A stretch of 64,000 bases of DNA, from the NCBI RefSeq assembly GCF_024138395.1, contig NZ_JAMYDU010000002.1, forward strand, positions 310,001 to 374,000, in the 5' to 3' direction. The notes beneath the pieces are model-generated. The model ran no database searches and had not been told where the DNA came from. It saw nothing but the letters and a program-made list of their open reading frames with translations. Source of the DNA: Pseudomonas mandelii. Its GTDB lineage: Bacteria; Pseudomonadota; Gammaproteobacteria; Pseudomonadales; Pseudomonadaceae. A program made the position numbers and the translations under genes. Of the stretch, positions 28,136 through 37,661 are shown piece after piece (position 1 is the stretch's first letter; each line of letters opens with the position of its first letter).

Positions 28136-29800
28136 TTGTCTACGCCTGTCGAACCCTTGCGTTTGCTGCTACTGGCCGAAGAGCCGGCGTGGGCAGCGTT
28201 GTTGCGCGAGTGTCTGGCTCCGATGGGGAGTTCGGCTGTGCTGCTCAGCGCGCCGAGCTGGGAGTCGGTCAGCAATTTGTTCGATGACAACCGCAGCGCG
28301 GTGTTGTTGACAATTCCTGCACTTCAGCCGGCACCCGGCCGTTGCAACCTGCCGACCGTGTTGCTGCTCGAACATGAGCCGCTGGCGCCGCCCGACGGTG
28401 TGAGCGACTGGTTGGTGCGCAATCTGCTGGATTCCGGCATGTTGCGCCGATGCCTGCGCCATGTGCGTGAGCGCGGCGTGCTGGAAAACACCTTGCAGCG
28501 CCTGGCCGAACAGGACCCGTTGACCGGTATCGCCAACCGTCAGGGTTTCCAGACCTTGCTGGCGGCGCGTCTGGCCGATAACGAAGGCCGCGGCCTGGCC
28601 CTCGGTCATCTCGACCTCGACAACTTTCGACACGCCAACGACGCCCTCGGCCATCAGGCGGGCGACCGGTTGATTCTGCAAGTGGTCTCGCGGCTGAAAA
28701 GCCAACTGGAGGCCAGCGATCAATTGGCCCGGCTGGGCAGCGATGAGTTCGCCCTGCTGATCGACACCCGCCGCGCTCCTCAGCGCGCCGAATGGATGGC
28801 CGAACGCATTACCGAAGCCCTGTCTGAACCCTATTGGATCGACGGCGAAAGCCTATTGATCGGTTCCAGCCTCGGCATCGCTCACGCACGAGCGCAGGCC
28901 GGTGCCGACCCGTTGATGTGGCACGCGCACATCGCCATGCAGCAGGCCAAGAGCACACAGGGCTGCACCTTTCATATCTTCAACGAACGGATCAATCGCA
29001 ATGCCCGCAGCATCGCCGACCTCGAAAGCGAGTTGCGCCGGGCCTTGCGCCGCGATGAGCTGGAGTTGCATTACCAACCACGGCTGAACCTTGAGGACGG
29101 TCAGATCGTTGGCCTCGAAGCCTTGGTGCGCTGGCGTCATGGCGAACGCGGCTTGCTGCCCCCCAGCGAATTCGTGCCGCTGGCCGAGCAAAGCGGCTTG
29201 ATTGTGCCGCTGGGTTACTGGGTGATTTCCCGTGCCCTGCGAGACATGCAAGCGTTGCGCGAACGAGGTCTGCCAGCGCTGCACATGGCGATCAACCTGT
29301 CGTTCCGGCAGTTTCAGGACAGCCAGTTGCTGTCGACCCTGAGCCGGCTGATTGCCGAGCGAGGCGTGGAGGCGCAATGGCTGGAATTCGAACTGACCGA
29401 AACCGCGGTGATGCGTCGCAGCGATCTGGTCAAGCAGACCATGGACGCCCTTGGGCGTTTGGGCGTGCGTTTCTCGCTGGACGATTTCGGCACCGGGTTC
29501 TCTTCGTTCGTGCATCTCAATAGCCTGCCGATTGCGTTGTTGAAGGTCGACAAGAGCTTTGTCGGCGGCATGGAAGAGCGGGAAGAGAATCGCAAACTGG
29601 TCCACGCGATGATCAACCTGGCGCACAACCTCAACCTGGAAGTGGTCGCCGAAGGTGTGGAAACACCGGAGCAGCTGGATTTGTTGCGCGGCTTTGGTTG
29701 CGATCAGGTGCAGGGGTATCTGATCAGCAAGCCGTTGCCGTTGGCGGAGTTGGTTGAGTATTTGGCCTTCGGTAGCAGCCAACAGGTTGTGTTGGCTTAA
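28136..29800 (+). CDS. GGDEF/EAL cyclic-di-GMP phosphodiesterase (ProE-like)
   Basis: This 554-residue cytoplasmic protein has a degenerate receiver-like N-terminus (residues 1-110), a GGDEF domain and a C-terminal EAL domain. The GGDEF site is GSDEF, one residue off consensus, so cyclase activity is doubtful. In the EAL domain EALVRW, NLSFRQF, ELTET, DDFGTGFSS, KVDKSFV and EGVET are all present, so phosphodiesterase activity is expected. Its position downstream of rep matches ProE of P. aeruginosa (PA5295), a regulator of exopolysaccharide. The start is TTG with GGGAG before it. Confidence 0.9.
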   Translation: MSTPVEPLRLLLLAEEPAWAALLRECLAPMGSSAVLLSAPSWESVSNLFDDNRSAVLLTIPALQPAPGRCNLPTVLLLEHEPLAPPDGVSDWLVRNLLDSGMLRRCLRHVRERGVLENTLQRLAEQDPLTGIANRQGFQTLLAARLADNEGRGLALGHLDLDNFRHANDALGHQAGDRLILQVVSRLKSQLEASDQLARLGSDEFALLIDTRRAPQRAEWMAERITEALSEPYWIDGESLLIGSSLGIAHARAQAGADPLMWHAHIAMQQAKSTQGCTFHIFNERINRNARSIADLESELRRALRRDELELHYQPRLNLEDGQIVGLEALVRWRHGERGLLPPSEFVPLAEQSGLIVPLGYWVISRALRDMQALRERGLPALHMAINLSFRQFQDSQLLSTLSRLIAERGVEAQWLEFELTETAVMRRSDLVKQTMDALGRLGVRFSLDDFGTGFSSFVHLNSLPIALLKVDKSFVGGMEEREENRKLVHAMINLAHNLNLEVVAEGVETPEQLDLLRGFGCDQVQGYLISKPLPLAELVEYLAFGSSQQVVLA

Positions 29801-29809
29801 CGACGTACT

Positions 29810-29901
29810 TGTAGGAGCGAGGCTTGCCCGCGAAGGCGTCGTGTAAGTCGACATTGTTGTTAACTGACATGACGCCTTCGCGGGCAAGCCTCGCTCCTAC
29901 A
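29810..29901. repeat. REP doublet, 'GTAGGAGCGAGGCTTGC' family
   Basis: GTAGGAGCGAGGCTTGCCCG with GCGAAGGCG on one side and the complement on the other. It is a sister family of the GTGGGAGCG elements, distinguished by GTAGG and GCGAAGGC. It fills the convergent gap before the MATE gene. Confidence 0.9.
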
Positions 29902-29905
29902 GGGC

Positions 29906-31300
29906 CTAGGCGATCTCGAAACGCTGCGCTGACGCCGGCTCCCGCCGAATCATCCGCTTCATCTTCCACTCAAACGCCAGCGTCAGGCTCACCGCCGCAC
30001 ACGCCAGCCCCAGCGCCAGACCCCACCAGACCCCCATTGGCCCCCAGTTCAAATGGAAGGCCATCCACCAGGCGGCCGGTGCGCCGATCAGCCAGTAGCA
30101 ACCCAAACCCACCAGGAACGTGGTCTTGGCATCCTTGAGCCCGCGGATGCAGCCCATGGCGATGGTTTGTGTGCCGTCGAACAGCTCGAACCATGCCGCC
30201 ACCGCCAACAGACTCACGGCCAGATTGATGACTTCGCGGAACGCCGGGTCGTTGTGGTCCAGGAACAAGCCGATCAACTGATGCGGCAGCAGCCAGAAGA
30301 CCATCGCGAAACCGAGCATTGCCGCCGCCCCGAAGGCGATCCCTACCCGTCCGGCCAGCCGCGCATAGAGCAATTGCCCGGCGCCGTAATGCTGGCCGAT
30401 GCGCATGGTGATCGCGTAGGAAAGCCCCGCCGGAATCATGAACGCCACCGAGACAATTTGCAGGGCAATCTGGTGCGCCGCCAGTTGCGTACTGCCCATG
30501 GTGCCCATGCACAGCGCAGCGAAGGCAAACAGGCCCACTTCCACCGCATAGGTGCCACCAATCGGCAGGCCCAGGCGCCACAATTCCTTCAAGTACTGAC
30601 GGTTGGGCCGCGACAGACCCTGGCGCAATGGATACGCGTCGTAGGCCGGATGCCGACGTATGTGCAACGCGAGCGCCAGCGCCATGAGGTTGGCAACGAT
30701 CGCCGTGACCAGACCGATGCCCACCAGGCCCATTTTCGGTAGGCCGAACATGCCGGTGATCAACGCATAATTGAGCAGGAAGTTGGCCACGGTGCCGGCG
30801 AGGCTGATAACCATCACCGGTGTCGCCCGGCCGATGGCGCTGGTGAAGCCGCGCAGCGCCATGAAGCTCAGGTAGCCGGGCAGGGCGAACGGCAGAATCA
30901 ACAGAAACTGGCCGGCAGCCTGGACGTTGGTTTCGGTCTGGCCGAACAGCAGCAACACCGGTTTCAGGTTCCACAACAGCAACCCCGCCACCAGCGCCAT
31001 CAACCAGGCCAGCCATAACCCGGCCTGGGTCAGCCGCGCGGCGCCAATGATGTCGCCCGCGCCCTGACGGATCGCCACCAGGGTGCCGACGGCGGCAATC
31101 ACGCCGATGCAGAAAATCGACACGAACGAATACGTCGCCGCACCCAGACCGCCACCGGCCAACGCTTCGGGGCTCAGGCGCGCCATCATCAAGGTGTCGG
31201 TGAGGACCATCAACATGTGCGCCAACTGCGAGGCAATCAACGGCCCCGCCAGCCGCAGGATGGCCCAGAGTTCAATACGCGCTGGATGCTGCATGATCAT
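29906..31300 (-). CDS. MATE family multidrug efflux pump (NorM-like)
   Basis: This 464-residue inner-membrane transporter has about 12 hydrophobic helices in two repeats. MATE signatures are visible as LVMVLTDTLMMARLSPEALA-like in the first helix (LADTLMMARLSPEALAG region) and the second-repeat GLPIGGTYAVEVGLFAF. It exports cationic drugs coupled to Na+ or H+. The start could be GTG 31303, ATG 31300 or ATG 31291-31294 (MQHPAR); the ATG at 31300 has GAG at a plausible distance. It is divergent from the LysR regulator, which may control it. Confidence 0.88.
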   Translation of the reverse strand: MIMQHPARIELWAILRLAGPLIASQLAHMLMVLTDTLMMARLSPEALAGGGLGAATYSFVSIFCIGVIAAVGTLVAIRQGAGDIIGAARLTQAGLWLAWLMALVAGLLLWNLKPVLLLFGQTETNVQAAGQFLLILPFALPGYLSFMALRGFTSAIGRATPVMVISLAGTVANFLLNYALITGMFGLPKMGLVGIGLVTAIVANLMALALALHIRRHPAYDAYPLRQGLSRPNRQYLKELWRLGLPIGGTYAVEVGLFAFAALCMGTMGSTQLAAHQIALQIVSVAFMIPAGLSYAITMRIGQHYGAGQLLYARLAGRVGIAFGAAAMLGFAMVFWLLPHQLIGLFLDHNDPAFREVINLAVSLLAVAAWFELFDGTQTIAMGCIRGLKDAKTTFLVGLGCYWLIGAPAAWWMAFHLNWGPMGVWWGLALGLACAAVSLTLAFEWKMKRMIRREPASAQRFEIA

Positions 31301-31451
31301 CACGCTCGAGTGTCAGAGAGAACAGGAAGCGTCGATTCTCGGCGCTCTGCGGGGTTTTCACAAAGGGATAAAAAGGATGGGTGGCATGATTAAAACTCAT
31401 GCAGGGGAGTTTCTGATAAGTTGGTGCGATCGCGCTATAGGAGCTTTCCTG

Positions 31452-32372
31452 ATGTCCCGTCGTCTTCCTCCCTTGTATGCCCTTCGAGCATTCGAAGCGG
31501 CGGCGCGGCATAGCTCGTTTACCCGCGCCGCCGAAGAACTGTCGATCACCCAAAGTGCGGTCAGTCGGCACATTCGTACGCTCGAAGAGCATTTCGCCTG
31601 TCGACTGTTTCATCGCAGCGGGCGCAACCTGCAACTGACCGAATCGGCGCGACTGATCCTGCCCGGCATTCGTGAAGGCTTCACCGCCCTTGAGCGGGCC
31701 TGCAATACTTTGCGCGCCGAGGACGACATCCTGCGCATGAAAGCCCCGTCGACTCTGACCATGCGCTGGCTGTTGGCCCGGCTCAGCCGTTTTCGGCACC
31801 TGCGACCGGGGAACGAGGTGCAATTGACCAGCGCCTGGATGGACATCGATAGGGTGGACTTCAACCACGAACCCTTCGACTGCGCCGTCATCCTCAGCAA
31901 CGGGCATTTTCCACCGGACTGGGAGGCGACTTTCCTGTTCCCCGAAGAACTGATTCCGGTGGGCGCGCCGAATCTTCTGAAGGATCAACCGTGGGACGTT
32001 GCGCGCCTGGCCAGTACCGAGCTGCTGCACCCGACGCCGGACCGTCGCGACTGGCGCAACTGGCTGGAGCGCATGGGCCTGACTGATCAAGTCTCGCTCA
32101 AGGGCGGGCAAGTGTTCGACACGCTGGAGCTGGGCATGATCGCCGCTGCCCGAGGTTACGGCGTGTCCATGGGCGACTTGCTGATGGTGGCGGAAGATGT
32201 CGCACAGGGACGTCTGAGTTTGCCGTGGCCGACGGCCGTCGCCAGTGGTGAGAATTATTACCTGGTCTGGCCGAAAACCCGCCCCGGCGGCGAGCGTTTG
32301 CGCCGCCTCAGCGATTTCCTGCAAGGCGAAGTCCGGGCCATGGAATTACCGGATGTCGAACGTCTGGGCTGA
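31452..32372 (+). CDS. LysR family transcriptional regulator (GcvA-like)
   Basis: This 306-residue protein starts MSRRLPPLYALRAFEAAARH with a winged helix (SFTRAAEELSITQSAVSRHI) and an effector domain with the PWDVARLASTELLHP pattern of GcvA-type members. AGGAG precedes the ATG at 31452 by 8 nt; the open frame extends upstream across the divergent promoter and is rejected. Target unknown; the divergent MATE gene is the first candidate. Confidence 0.9.
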   Translation: MSRRLPPLYALRAFEAAARHSSFTRAAEELSITQSAVSRHIRTLEEHFACRLFHRSGRNLQLTESARLILPGIREGFTALERACNTLRAEDDILRMKAPSTLTMRWLLARLSRFRHLRPGNEVQLTSAWMDIDRVDFNHEPFDCAVILSNGHFPPDWEATFLFPEELIPVGAPNLLKDQPWDVARLASTELLHPTPDRRDWRNWLERMGLTDQVSLKGGQVFDTLELGMIAAARGYGVSMGDLLMVAEDVAQGRLSLPWPTAVASGENYYLVWPKTRPGGERLRRLSDFLQGEVRAMELPDVERLG

Positions 32373-32556
32373 ATCGATGGAGCCGGCGCAATGGCGGCCT
32401 TGAGCCATATCCCCGCTAATTACTCAAGTATTCAGCGTTGCCGCCGAAAATCTGCTGATGGCACCGTCGTGCAGGTGCCATGTTTTCCCACCATCAGAAA
32501 TTTTGCCGAGTGTGCGATGGGATCAGAATGATCCGGCCACTGGGTCAGGAGCTGTC

Positions 32557-34533
32557 ATGTCTCAACCTCGTGCTCGGATTGCCTCACAGCTGGGTCTTGC
32601 GCTTGCCGTGATACTGGCGATTGTCATCAGCGGCAGTACTGTGTTCGCCCTGCGCTCGCTGGACACCGCCAACCTCGCCACCCGCGAAGAACATCTGGCC
32701 AGTGAGGCCCGCTTGCTGGCCGATCAGTTGAGCACCTTTCACGGCACCTTGCGTGAGAGCACCCAGCGCCTGGCCGGCCTGTTCGAGAAGCGCTTCAGCG
32801 CCGGTTTGAGCGTGCACCCGGATGAGCCGGTAACTGTAGCGGGTGTGCAGACTCCCGGTTTGCACCTGGGCAGTGATGTGTTGAACAACAACTTCGCCGA
32901 AGTCGACGAGTTCAAGCAGATGACTGCAGGCGTCGCGACCGTGTTCGTGCGCAGCGGTGAAGAGTTCATTCGGGTCAGTACGAACGTCACCAAACAGGAC
33001 GGCAGCCGCGCCATTGGCACTCTGCTCGACCACGCGAACCCGGCTTACGCCCGTTTGATGGCGGGGCAGAGTTATGTGGGTCGAGCCTTGCTTTTCGAAC
33101 GCTTCTACATGTCGCAGTACACTCCTGTACGGGACAGCAGCGGTAAGATCATTGCCGTGCTGTACGTAGGATTCGATTACACCGATGCTCAGAATACGCA
33201 GTTCGCCAACCTCAAACGCTTCCGCATCGGCCAGACCGGCTCCTTGGCGTTGCTGGATGAGCAAGGTAAATGGCTGGTGCCGATTGCCGGTGTGCAAGCG
33301 CTGGATCAGGCGGTCCCGAGCATCGTCGGTCTGGCCAAGACACCGGGCAAAGGCGACTTCTGGAGCGACACGTCGCAAGACTTCTACAGCATTGCCGTGC
33401 CGTTCGAAGGCGGGCCGTGGTCGGTAGTGGCGAGCATGCCGAAAACCGAAATCCGCGCGGTGACCTGGAGCGTCGGCATTCAATTGGCCATCGGGAGTCT
33501 GCTGGCGATGTTGCTGGCAGTCGGCTCGGCGATCTGGTTGCTGCGCAGCAAACTGGCGCCGCTGGGTGATCTGGTGCGTCAGGCCGAAGCCTTGGGTGCC
33601 GGTGATTTGAGTGTTCGCCTGAACGTGTCGAGCAATGACGAAATCGGCCAGCTTGCCCGTGCCTTCAATCAGATGAGCCAGGCCCTGTCGACCATGGTTG
33701 AGCACATCCGCAAAGCCTCGGGAGAGGTCAATAGCCGTGCCCAGGCATTGTCCGGTTTGTCTGGGGGTGCCTATGAAGGGATGGAGCAGCAGTCCGGCGA
33801 AATCACCAGCATGGCCGGCGCCGTGGAAGAATTCAGCGCCACCTCGCTGAACATCGCCGACAACATGGGCAACACCCAGCGTCTGGCGCAGGAAAACGCA
33901 CAGCAAACCCAGATCGGTCGTACGTCGATGGACGAAGCGTCCTCGTCGCTGGAGCAAATCGCCGGTGCGCTGAACAGCACCGCGACAGTGATCAATACCT
34001 TGGGTCAGCGCTCCCAGGAAATCGGCGGCATTGTCGGGGTGATTACCTCGATCGCCGAGCAAACCAACCTGCTGGCGCTCAACGCCGCCATCGAAGCCGC
34101 CCGCGCCGGTGAGCAGGGTCGTGGGTTTGCGGTGGTGGCCGATGAGGTGCGTAACCTGGCTTCACGCACCCGCCAGGCCACCGACGAAATTTCCGGGATG
34201 ATCCAAAGCATCCAGCAGGAAACCGGCAACGCCATCAGCACCATGGAGCAAGGCAACGTGCTGATGCAGGAAGGCCTGTCGCGCAACGCCAACGTCGCTT
34301 CGGCGCTGGCGCGGATCGATGAACAAAGCCGCTCGGCCGGTCAGCAATTCGCTGCGATCACCACTGCGACCCAGGAGCAAAGCAGCACCGCGACCTTGCT
34401 CAGCAGCAATCTGCAAAGTATTGCTTTGGCAAACAGTGAACAGCGCGAAGTGGTATCGAACCTGGCTGTGACTGCCAAAGAACTGGAGAAGCTCGCGGCG
34501 GACTTGCGGCATGAGGTTGACCGGTTTCGCTGA
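32557..34533 (+). CDS. Methyl-accepting chemotaxis protein with Cache-type sensor
   Basis: This 658-residue inner-membrane chemoreceptor has TM1 at about residues 10-30. A periplasmic domain of roughly 270 residues follows, of the Cache 3-Cache 2 type ([16 protein letters not shown], then [17 protein letters not shown]). TM2 lies near residues 300-325, then HAMP, then a long coiled coil. The signalling tip [20 protein letters not shown] is perfectly conserved. AGGAG lies 5 nt before the ATG. Ligand cannot be told from sequence. There are no che genes nearby. Confidence 0.93.
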   Translation: MSQPRARIASQLGLALAVILAIVISGSTVFALRSLDTANLATREEHLASEARLLADQLSTFHGTLRESTQRLAGLFEKRFSAGLSVHPDEPVTVAGVQTPGLHLGSDVLNNNFAEVDEFKQMTAGVATVFVRSGEEFIRVSTNVTKQDGSRAIGTLLDHANPAYARLMAGQSYVGRALLFERFYMSQYTPVRDSSGKIIAVLYVGFDYTDAQNTQFANLKRFRIGQTGSLALLDEQGKWLVPIAGVQALDQAVPSIVGLAKTPGKGDFWSDTSQDFYSIAVPFEGGPWSVVASMPKTEIRAVTWSVGIQLAIGSLLAMLLAVGSAIWLLRSKLAPLGDLVRQAEALGAGDLSVRLNVSSNDEIGQLARAFNQMSQALSTMVEHIRKASGEVNSRAQALSGLSGGAYEGMEQQSGEITSMAGAVEEFSATSLNIADNMGNTQRLAQENAQQTQIGRTSMDEASSSLEQIAGALNSTATVINTLGQRSQEIGGIVGVITSIAEQTNLLALNAAIEAARAGEQGRGFAVVADEVRNLASRTRQATDEISGMIQSIQQETGNAISTMEQGNVLMQEGLSRNANVASALARIDEQSRSAGQQFAAITTATQEQSSTATLLSSNLQSIALANSEQREVVSNLAVTAKELEKLAADLRHEVDRFR

Positions 34534-34550
34534 GTCGCTGCCGAAATCGT

Positions 34551-34641
34551 CATCGCGAGCAGGCTCCCACAGTTGATCTCGGGGGTTCACAAATTCTGTG
34601 TTCACCTTCGATCCAATATGGGAGCGAGCCTGCTCGCGATG
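34551..34641. repeat. REP doublet, 'GGGAGCGAGCCTGC' variant
   Basis: CATCGCGAGCAGGCTCCCAC and its near complement GGGAGCGAGCCTGCTCGCG. It is a GTGGGAGCG-family variant with AGGCTC replacing AAGCTC. It is most of the 261-nt gap between the chemoreceptor and DUF4432 genes. Confidence 0.8.
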
Positions 34642-34794
34642 GAATCGACTCAATTCCCGATTTGCCAAATCTGCAGATCAATTCCTCTTTAGTGGTCTTC
34701 CTTGGCATTTAGCACCAGTGTCTCGTTTTTTATGCTTGCTGAAACGTTTCTTCAAGTCTATAAAATTGGCACAATTCCAAGAAAGGCTGCTGCC

Positions 34795-36009
34795 ATGACC
34801 CCGCTCAAACTCTTTGTTGCCCTCAGCGCACTGTCCGCTGCCTCCCAAGCCATGGCCTGGGATTATGTCCTGCTCGACACCGATAAAGCCGCCCAGAACT
34901 GGCAAATCACCAGCCAGCAACTCGGGGTAAAAACCGACAAACCCTTCAGCGTGACGCTGCGCACCTTGCACGGCGGTCGGCAAGAGGGCGTCAGCATCGT
35001 CGACATCGATAACGGCACGATGAAACTTTCGGTAGTACCGACTCGCGGCATGAACGTCCTGCAGGCGTCTGTAGGCGATGTGCGCATGGGCTGGGATTCG
35101 CCGGTCAAGGAAGTGGTCAATCCGTCCTTCATCGAGCTCAACGGCCGTGGTGGCCTGGGCTGGCTGGAAGGTTTCAATGAACTGGTTACCCGCTGCGGCT
35201 ACGAATGGGTCGGTCACCCCGGCATCGACAACGGAGAACTGCTGACCTTGCACGGCCGCGCCGCCAACATCCCTGCGAACAAAGTCACCCTGCACATCGA
35301 TGAAAAACCGCCATACGCCATCAGCCTGCGTGGCGAGCTGAAAGAGCAGGCGTTCAAGAAAGTCGACTTCTCCGTCGCGACCGAACTGGTTACCGAACCC
35401 GGCAGCGTAGCGTTCACCCTCAACGACACCCTGACCAACAACGGCGACTATCCGAAGGAATATCAGGCGCTGTATCACAGCAACTTCAGCACCCCATTCC
35501 TGGAACAGGGCGCTCGCTTCGCCGCGCCGGTGAAACAGGTGTCGCCGTTCAACGACAAGGCCAAGGGCGATCTGCCGGACTGGCAAACCTACCGCGCACC
35601 GACCAAGGACTACGACGAAACGGTCTACAACGTGGTGCCGTATGCCGATGCCAAGGGCGATACGTTGACCGTGCTGCATAACAAGGCCGGCAGTCTGGGT
35701 GTTTCGGTCGGCTTCAACACTCAAACACTGCCCGTGTTCTCTCTATGGAAAAACACCGATACCCAAGGGCAAGGCTATGTCACGGGGCTGGAGCCGGGGA
35801 CGAGTTTTTCCTACAACCGCCGGTATCAGCGGCCATTGAACCTGGTGCCGACGATTGGGCCCAAGGAACACAAGCAGTTCCGCATCAGCTACAGCTTGCT
35901 GGCGGATAAGGTGGCTGTGGATAAGGCGTTGAAGCAGGTGAGCGAGATTCAGGGCGGGCGGGAGACTGAGGTGCGGCAAACGCCGTTGGTTGATCTCACC
36001 AAGGGGTGA
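34795..36009 (+). CDS. DUF4432 / aldose-1-epimerase-like secreted protein
   Basis: This 404-residue protein with a signal peptide (MTPLKLFVALSALSAASQAM|AW) has the galactose mutarotase-like beta-sandwich of DUF4432: VVPTRGMNVLQASVGD near residue 80 and RCGYEWVGHP. No function is known for this family. The ATG at 34795 is preceded by AAAGG at 8 nt; the in-frame ATG at 34702 would place the signal peptide internally. It ends 12 nt before the convergent Fic gene. It is probably periplasmic. Confidence 0.8.
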   Translation: MTPLKLFVALSALSAASQAMAWDYVLLDTDKAAQNWQITSQQLGVKTDKPFSVTLRTLHGGRQEGVSIVDIDNGTMKLSVVPTRGMNVLQASVGDVRMGWDSPVKEVVNPSFIELNGRGGLGWLEGFNELVTRCGYEWVGHPGIDNGELLTLHGRAANIPANKVTLHIDEKPPYAISLRGELKEQAFKKVDFSVATELVTEPGSVAFTLNDTLTNNGDYPKEYQALYHSNFSTPFLEQGARFAAPVKQVSPFNDKAKGDLPDWQTYRAPTKDYDETVYNVVPYADAKGDTLTVLHNKAGSLGVSVGFNTQTLPVFSLWKNTDTQGQGYVTGLEPGTSFSYNRRYQRPLNLVPTIGPKEHKQFRISYSLLADKVAVDKALKQVSEIQGGRETEVRQTPLVDLTKG

Positions 36010-36021
36010 TGTCCCGCCCGT

Positions 36022-37554
36022 TTACTTCAAATCGCTGAAAGCTTCCTCGACGGCACGTGCGATGCGTTCTCCTAACTCGGGCCTCTCTACAAGCAGTGGA
36101 TAGCGTTTGAGTAATTTGTTGGAAAGCGTGTGCCCATTTTGGCGGACGGCTCTGATGATTTGATCCAATTCATTGTCCGGTGCCTCGAGGAACTGTTTGA
36201 TGTTTTTACGCGCAGTGTCATTCGCCAAAAGAAACTGCGCTTCCAGCCGCATTTCTTGAGTCAATGTATCTTCAATGACCTGTGCCAGATAAACCGCATG
36301 AGCCGTCAGATCCGGATAGCGCCAAGTCGGCAGTGCATCGTCATAGCCCGCGAAGTGGAGGTTATAGAGAACACCGTCCTCTGCTTCAATGGTCTCGCCA
36401 AATCGGTAGTCGGCCCCGTAATGCTGCATTAGCGGGCGGGAGAAACTCTCAAGCACTCGATCATAGGTGGCTTTGTTTTGAGTGCTGTGAGTAATCGTGG
36501 CCGAAACTGGAAGAATGATGGGTGGGGGTAAGGCTCCATCGCGCCGTAATACATCGTTAATCAAGAAGCGAGAAATTCGTCCATTGCCATCAGCCATTGG
36601 ATGGACATAAACGAAGCCAAAAGATGCAACGGCCGCCCGCAGGATCGATGATTGACCCTGGGTTTTTTGCAGGAATTGACTCAGGCCCGCGAGCATTGAG
36701 CGTGTGTGGTCCCAATGTGGTGCGATGTAATCGACCACGGGCTGATAGCGCGCGGTGTGTCCTACATAAACCGGCGAACGGCGGATGCCGTAGCGCAGGG
36801 CAGTCTTCCCAAGAATTTCACGCTGCAATGCCTCCAGTGTGTCTGGCAGCAGGGGATCGGCATGCGTTCCGCATTCGGTTTCCATGACATTGGCGAAGCG
36901 ACGTATACGATCCTCTTGATCCTGCTCATGCTCGATAAGGAAACTGGCGCGACTTTCCTTGACCGTAAGCCAAACGGTACTGCGCATGATCAGATCGATG
37001 CCGAAATCAGATTCGAGCTCTTCCAGTTTGTTGGCAATGTCATAGCGTTCAGCGGCTTGGACTTCCTGATTGCGGCGAATGATAGGGCAGTACGCCTTGT
37101 TGCCCGGCAAGTTATCTCGAACGCGCCAACGCGGATTATTGACGGCTGTTCCGACGAAGTAGTCCTGCGGATTCAATGCTTCGACATAGTTGCCTGTTTT
37201 GGCGGGTACTACGTTCAGTTCATCCGACATCAACCATTCATAAAAAAAGCATGCTCTTCGGGCAAATGTCCCGATAGGTTCTCGAGTAATCCATTCTTCA
37301 AGTGCTTCTTTTACCGTCTCAAGCGCAAACAGGCGTGCGAGAAATTCCAAGTGAACACCTTCATAGCGCAGAGCAAAGGCCAAGTGATCACTGATATTCG
37401 GCTCGGGGCGATAAACCTCCGGATAGATCTCTTTGCGAAGATCCCGCACTTGAGTACTTGAACGGCGTGTACCGATCTCGCTGCTGACGGGAAACGGTTG
37501 TGCAGGCGTTATCCGGTACTCGCTAGACAGCCAGGCATAGCCGATGCTGGACAT
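36022..37554 (-). CDS. Fic family protein (putative AMPylase or related transferase)
   Basis: This 510-residue protein contains a complete Fic core HPMADGNGRISR, i.e. HPFxDGNGR with Met for Phe, around residue 340. It is preceded by a Fic_N-like region (YVGHTARYQPVVDYIAPHW), and a helical C-terminal region completes it. Catalytic His and the DGNGR phosphate loop are intact, so nucleotidyl transfer is plausible. No inhibitory (S/T)xxxE(G/N) motif is obvious close by. Start MSSIGYAW at 37554 is preferred over the frame start at 37632, although no strong ribosome binding site is visible. Base composition around it is lower in GC than its neighbours, suggesting acquisition. The neighbours are DUF4432 and comM. 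Confidence 0.82.
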   Translation of the reverse strand: MSSIGYAWLSSEYRITPAQPFPVSSEIGTRRSSTQVRDLRKEIYPEVYRPEPNISDHLAFALRYEGVHLEFLARLFALETVKEALEEWITREPIGTFARRACFFYEWLMSDELNVVPAKTGNYVEALNPQDYFVGTAVNNPRWRVRDNLPGNKAYCPIIRRNQEVQAAERYDIANKLEELESDFGIDLIMRSTVWLTVKESRASFLIEHEQDQEDRIRRFANVMETECGTHADPLLPDTLEALQREILGKTALRYGIRRSPVYVGHTARYQPVVDYIAPHWDHTRSMLAGLSQFLQKTQGQSSILRAAVASFGFVYVHPMADGNGRISRFLINDVLRRDGALPPPIILPVSATITHSTQNKATYDRVLESFSRPLMQHYGADYRFGETIEAEDGVLYNLHFAGYDDALPTWRYPDLTAHAVYLAQVIEDTLTQEMRLEAQFLLANDTARKNIKQFLEAPDNELDQIIRAVRQNGHTLSNKLLKRYPLLVERPELGERIARAVEEAFSDLK

Positions 37555-37560
37555 AAATTC

Positions 37561-37653
37561 GCTTACTCGTGCAGAAAAACGATTAGAAATGCATGTTTCA
37601 TTAAAAAAACGCTTACCGCAACTGATCGCCACTTATTCGGAAAAAATGCTTAC
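37561..37653. promoter_or_regulatory. Three GCTTAC repeats upstream of the Fic gene
   Basis: GCTTAC occurs at 37561, 37611 and 37648, the last two directly after A-rich runs (AAAAAAAC and AAAAAAT). All three lie in the low-GC leader of the leftward gene. A hexamer recurring three times in 93 nt may be regulatory or chance. Confidence 0.3.
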
Positions 37654-37661
37654 AAAACTAC

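Noticed and set aside
32458..32556. Upstream start for the chemoreceptor
   Set aside because: Would place a charged stretch before TM1; the ATG at 32557 has AGGAG and a normal N-terminus.
34760..34794. TGGCAC before DUF4432 as a sigma-54 promoter
   Set aside because: The -12 GC element is absent at the required spacing.
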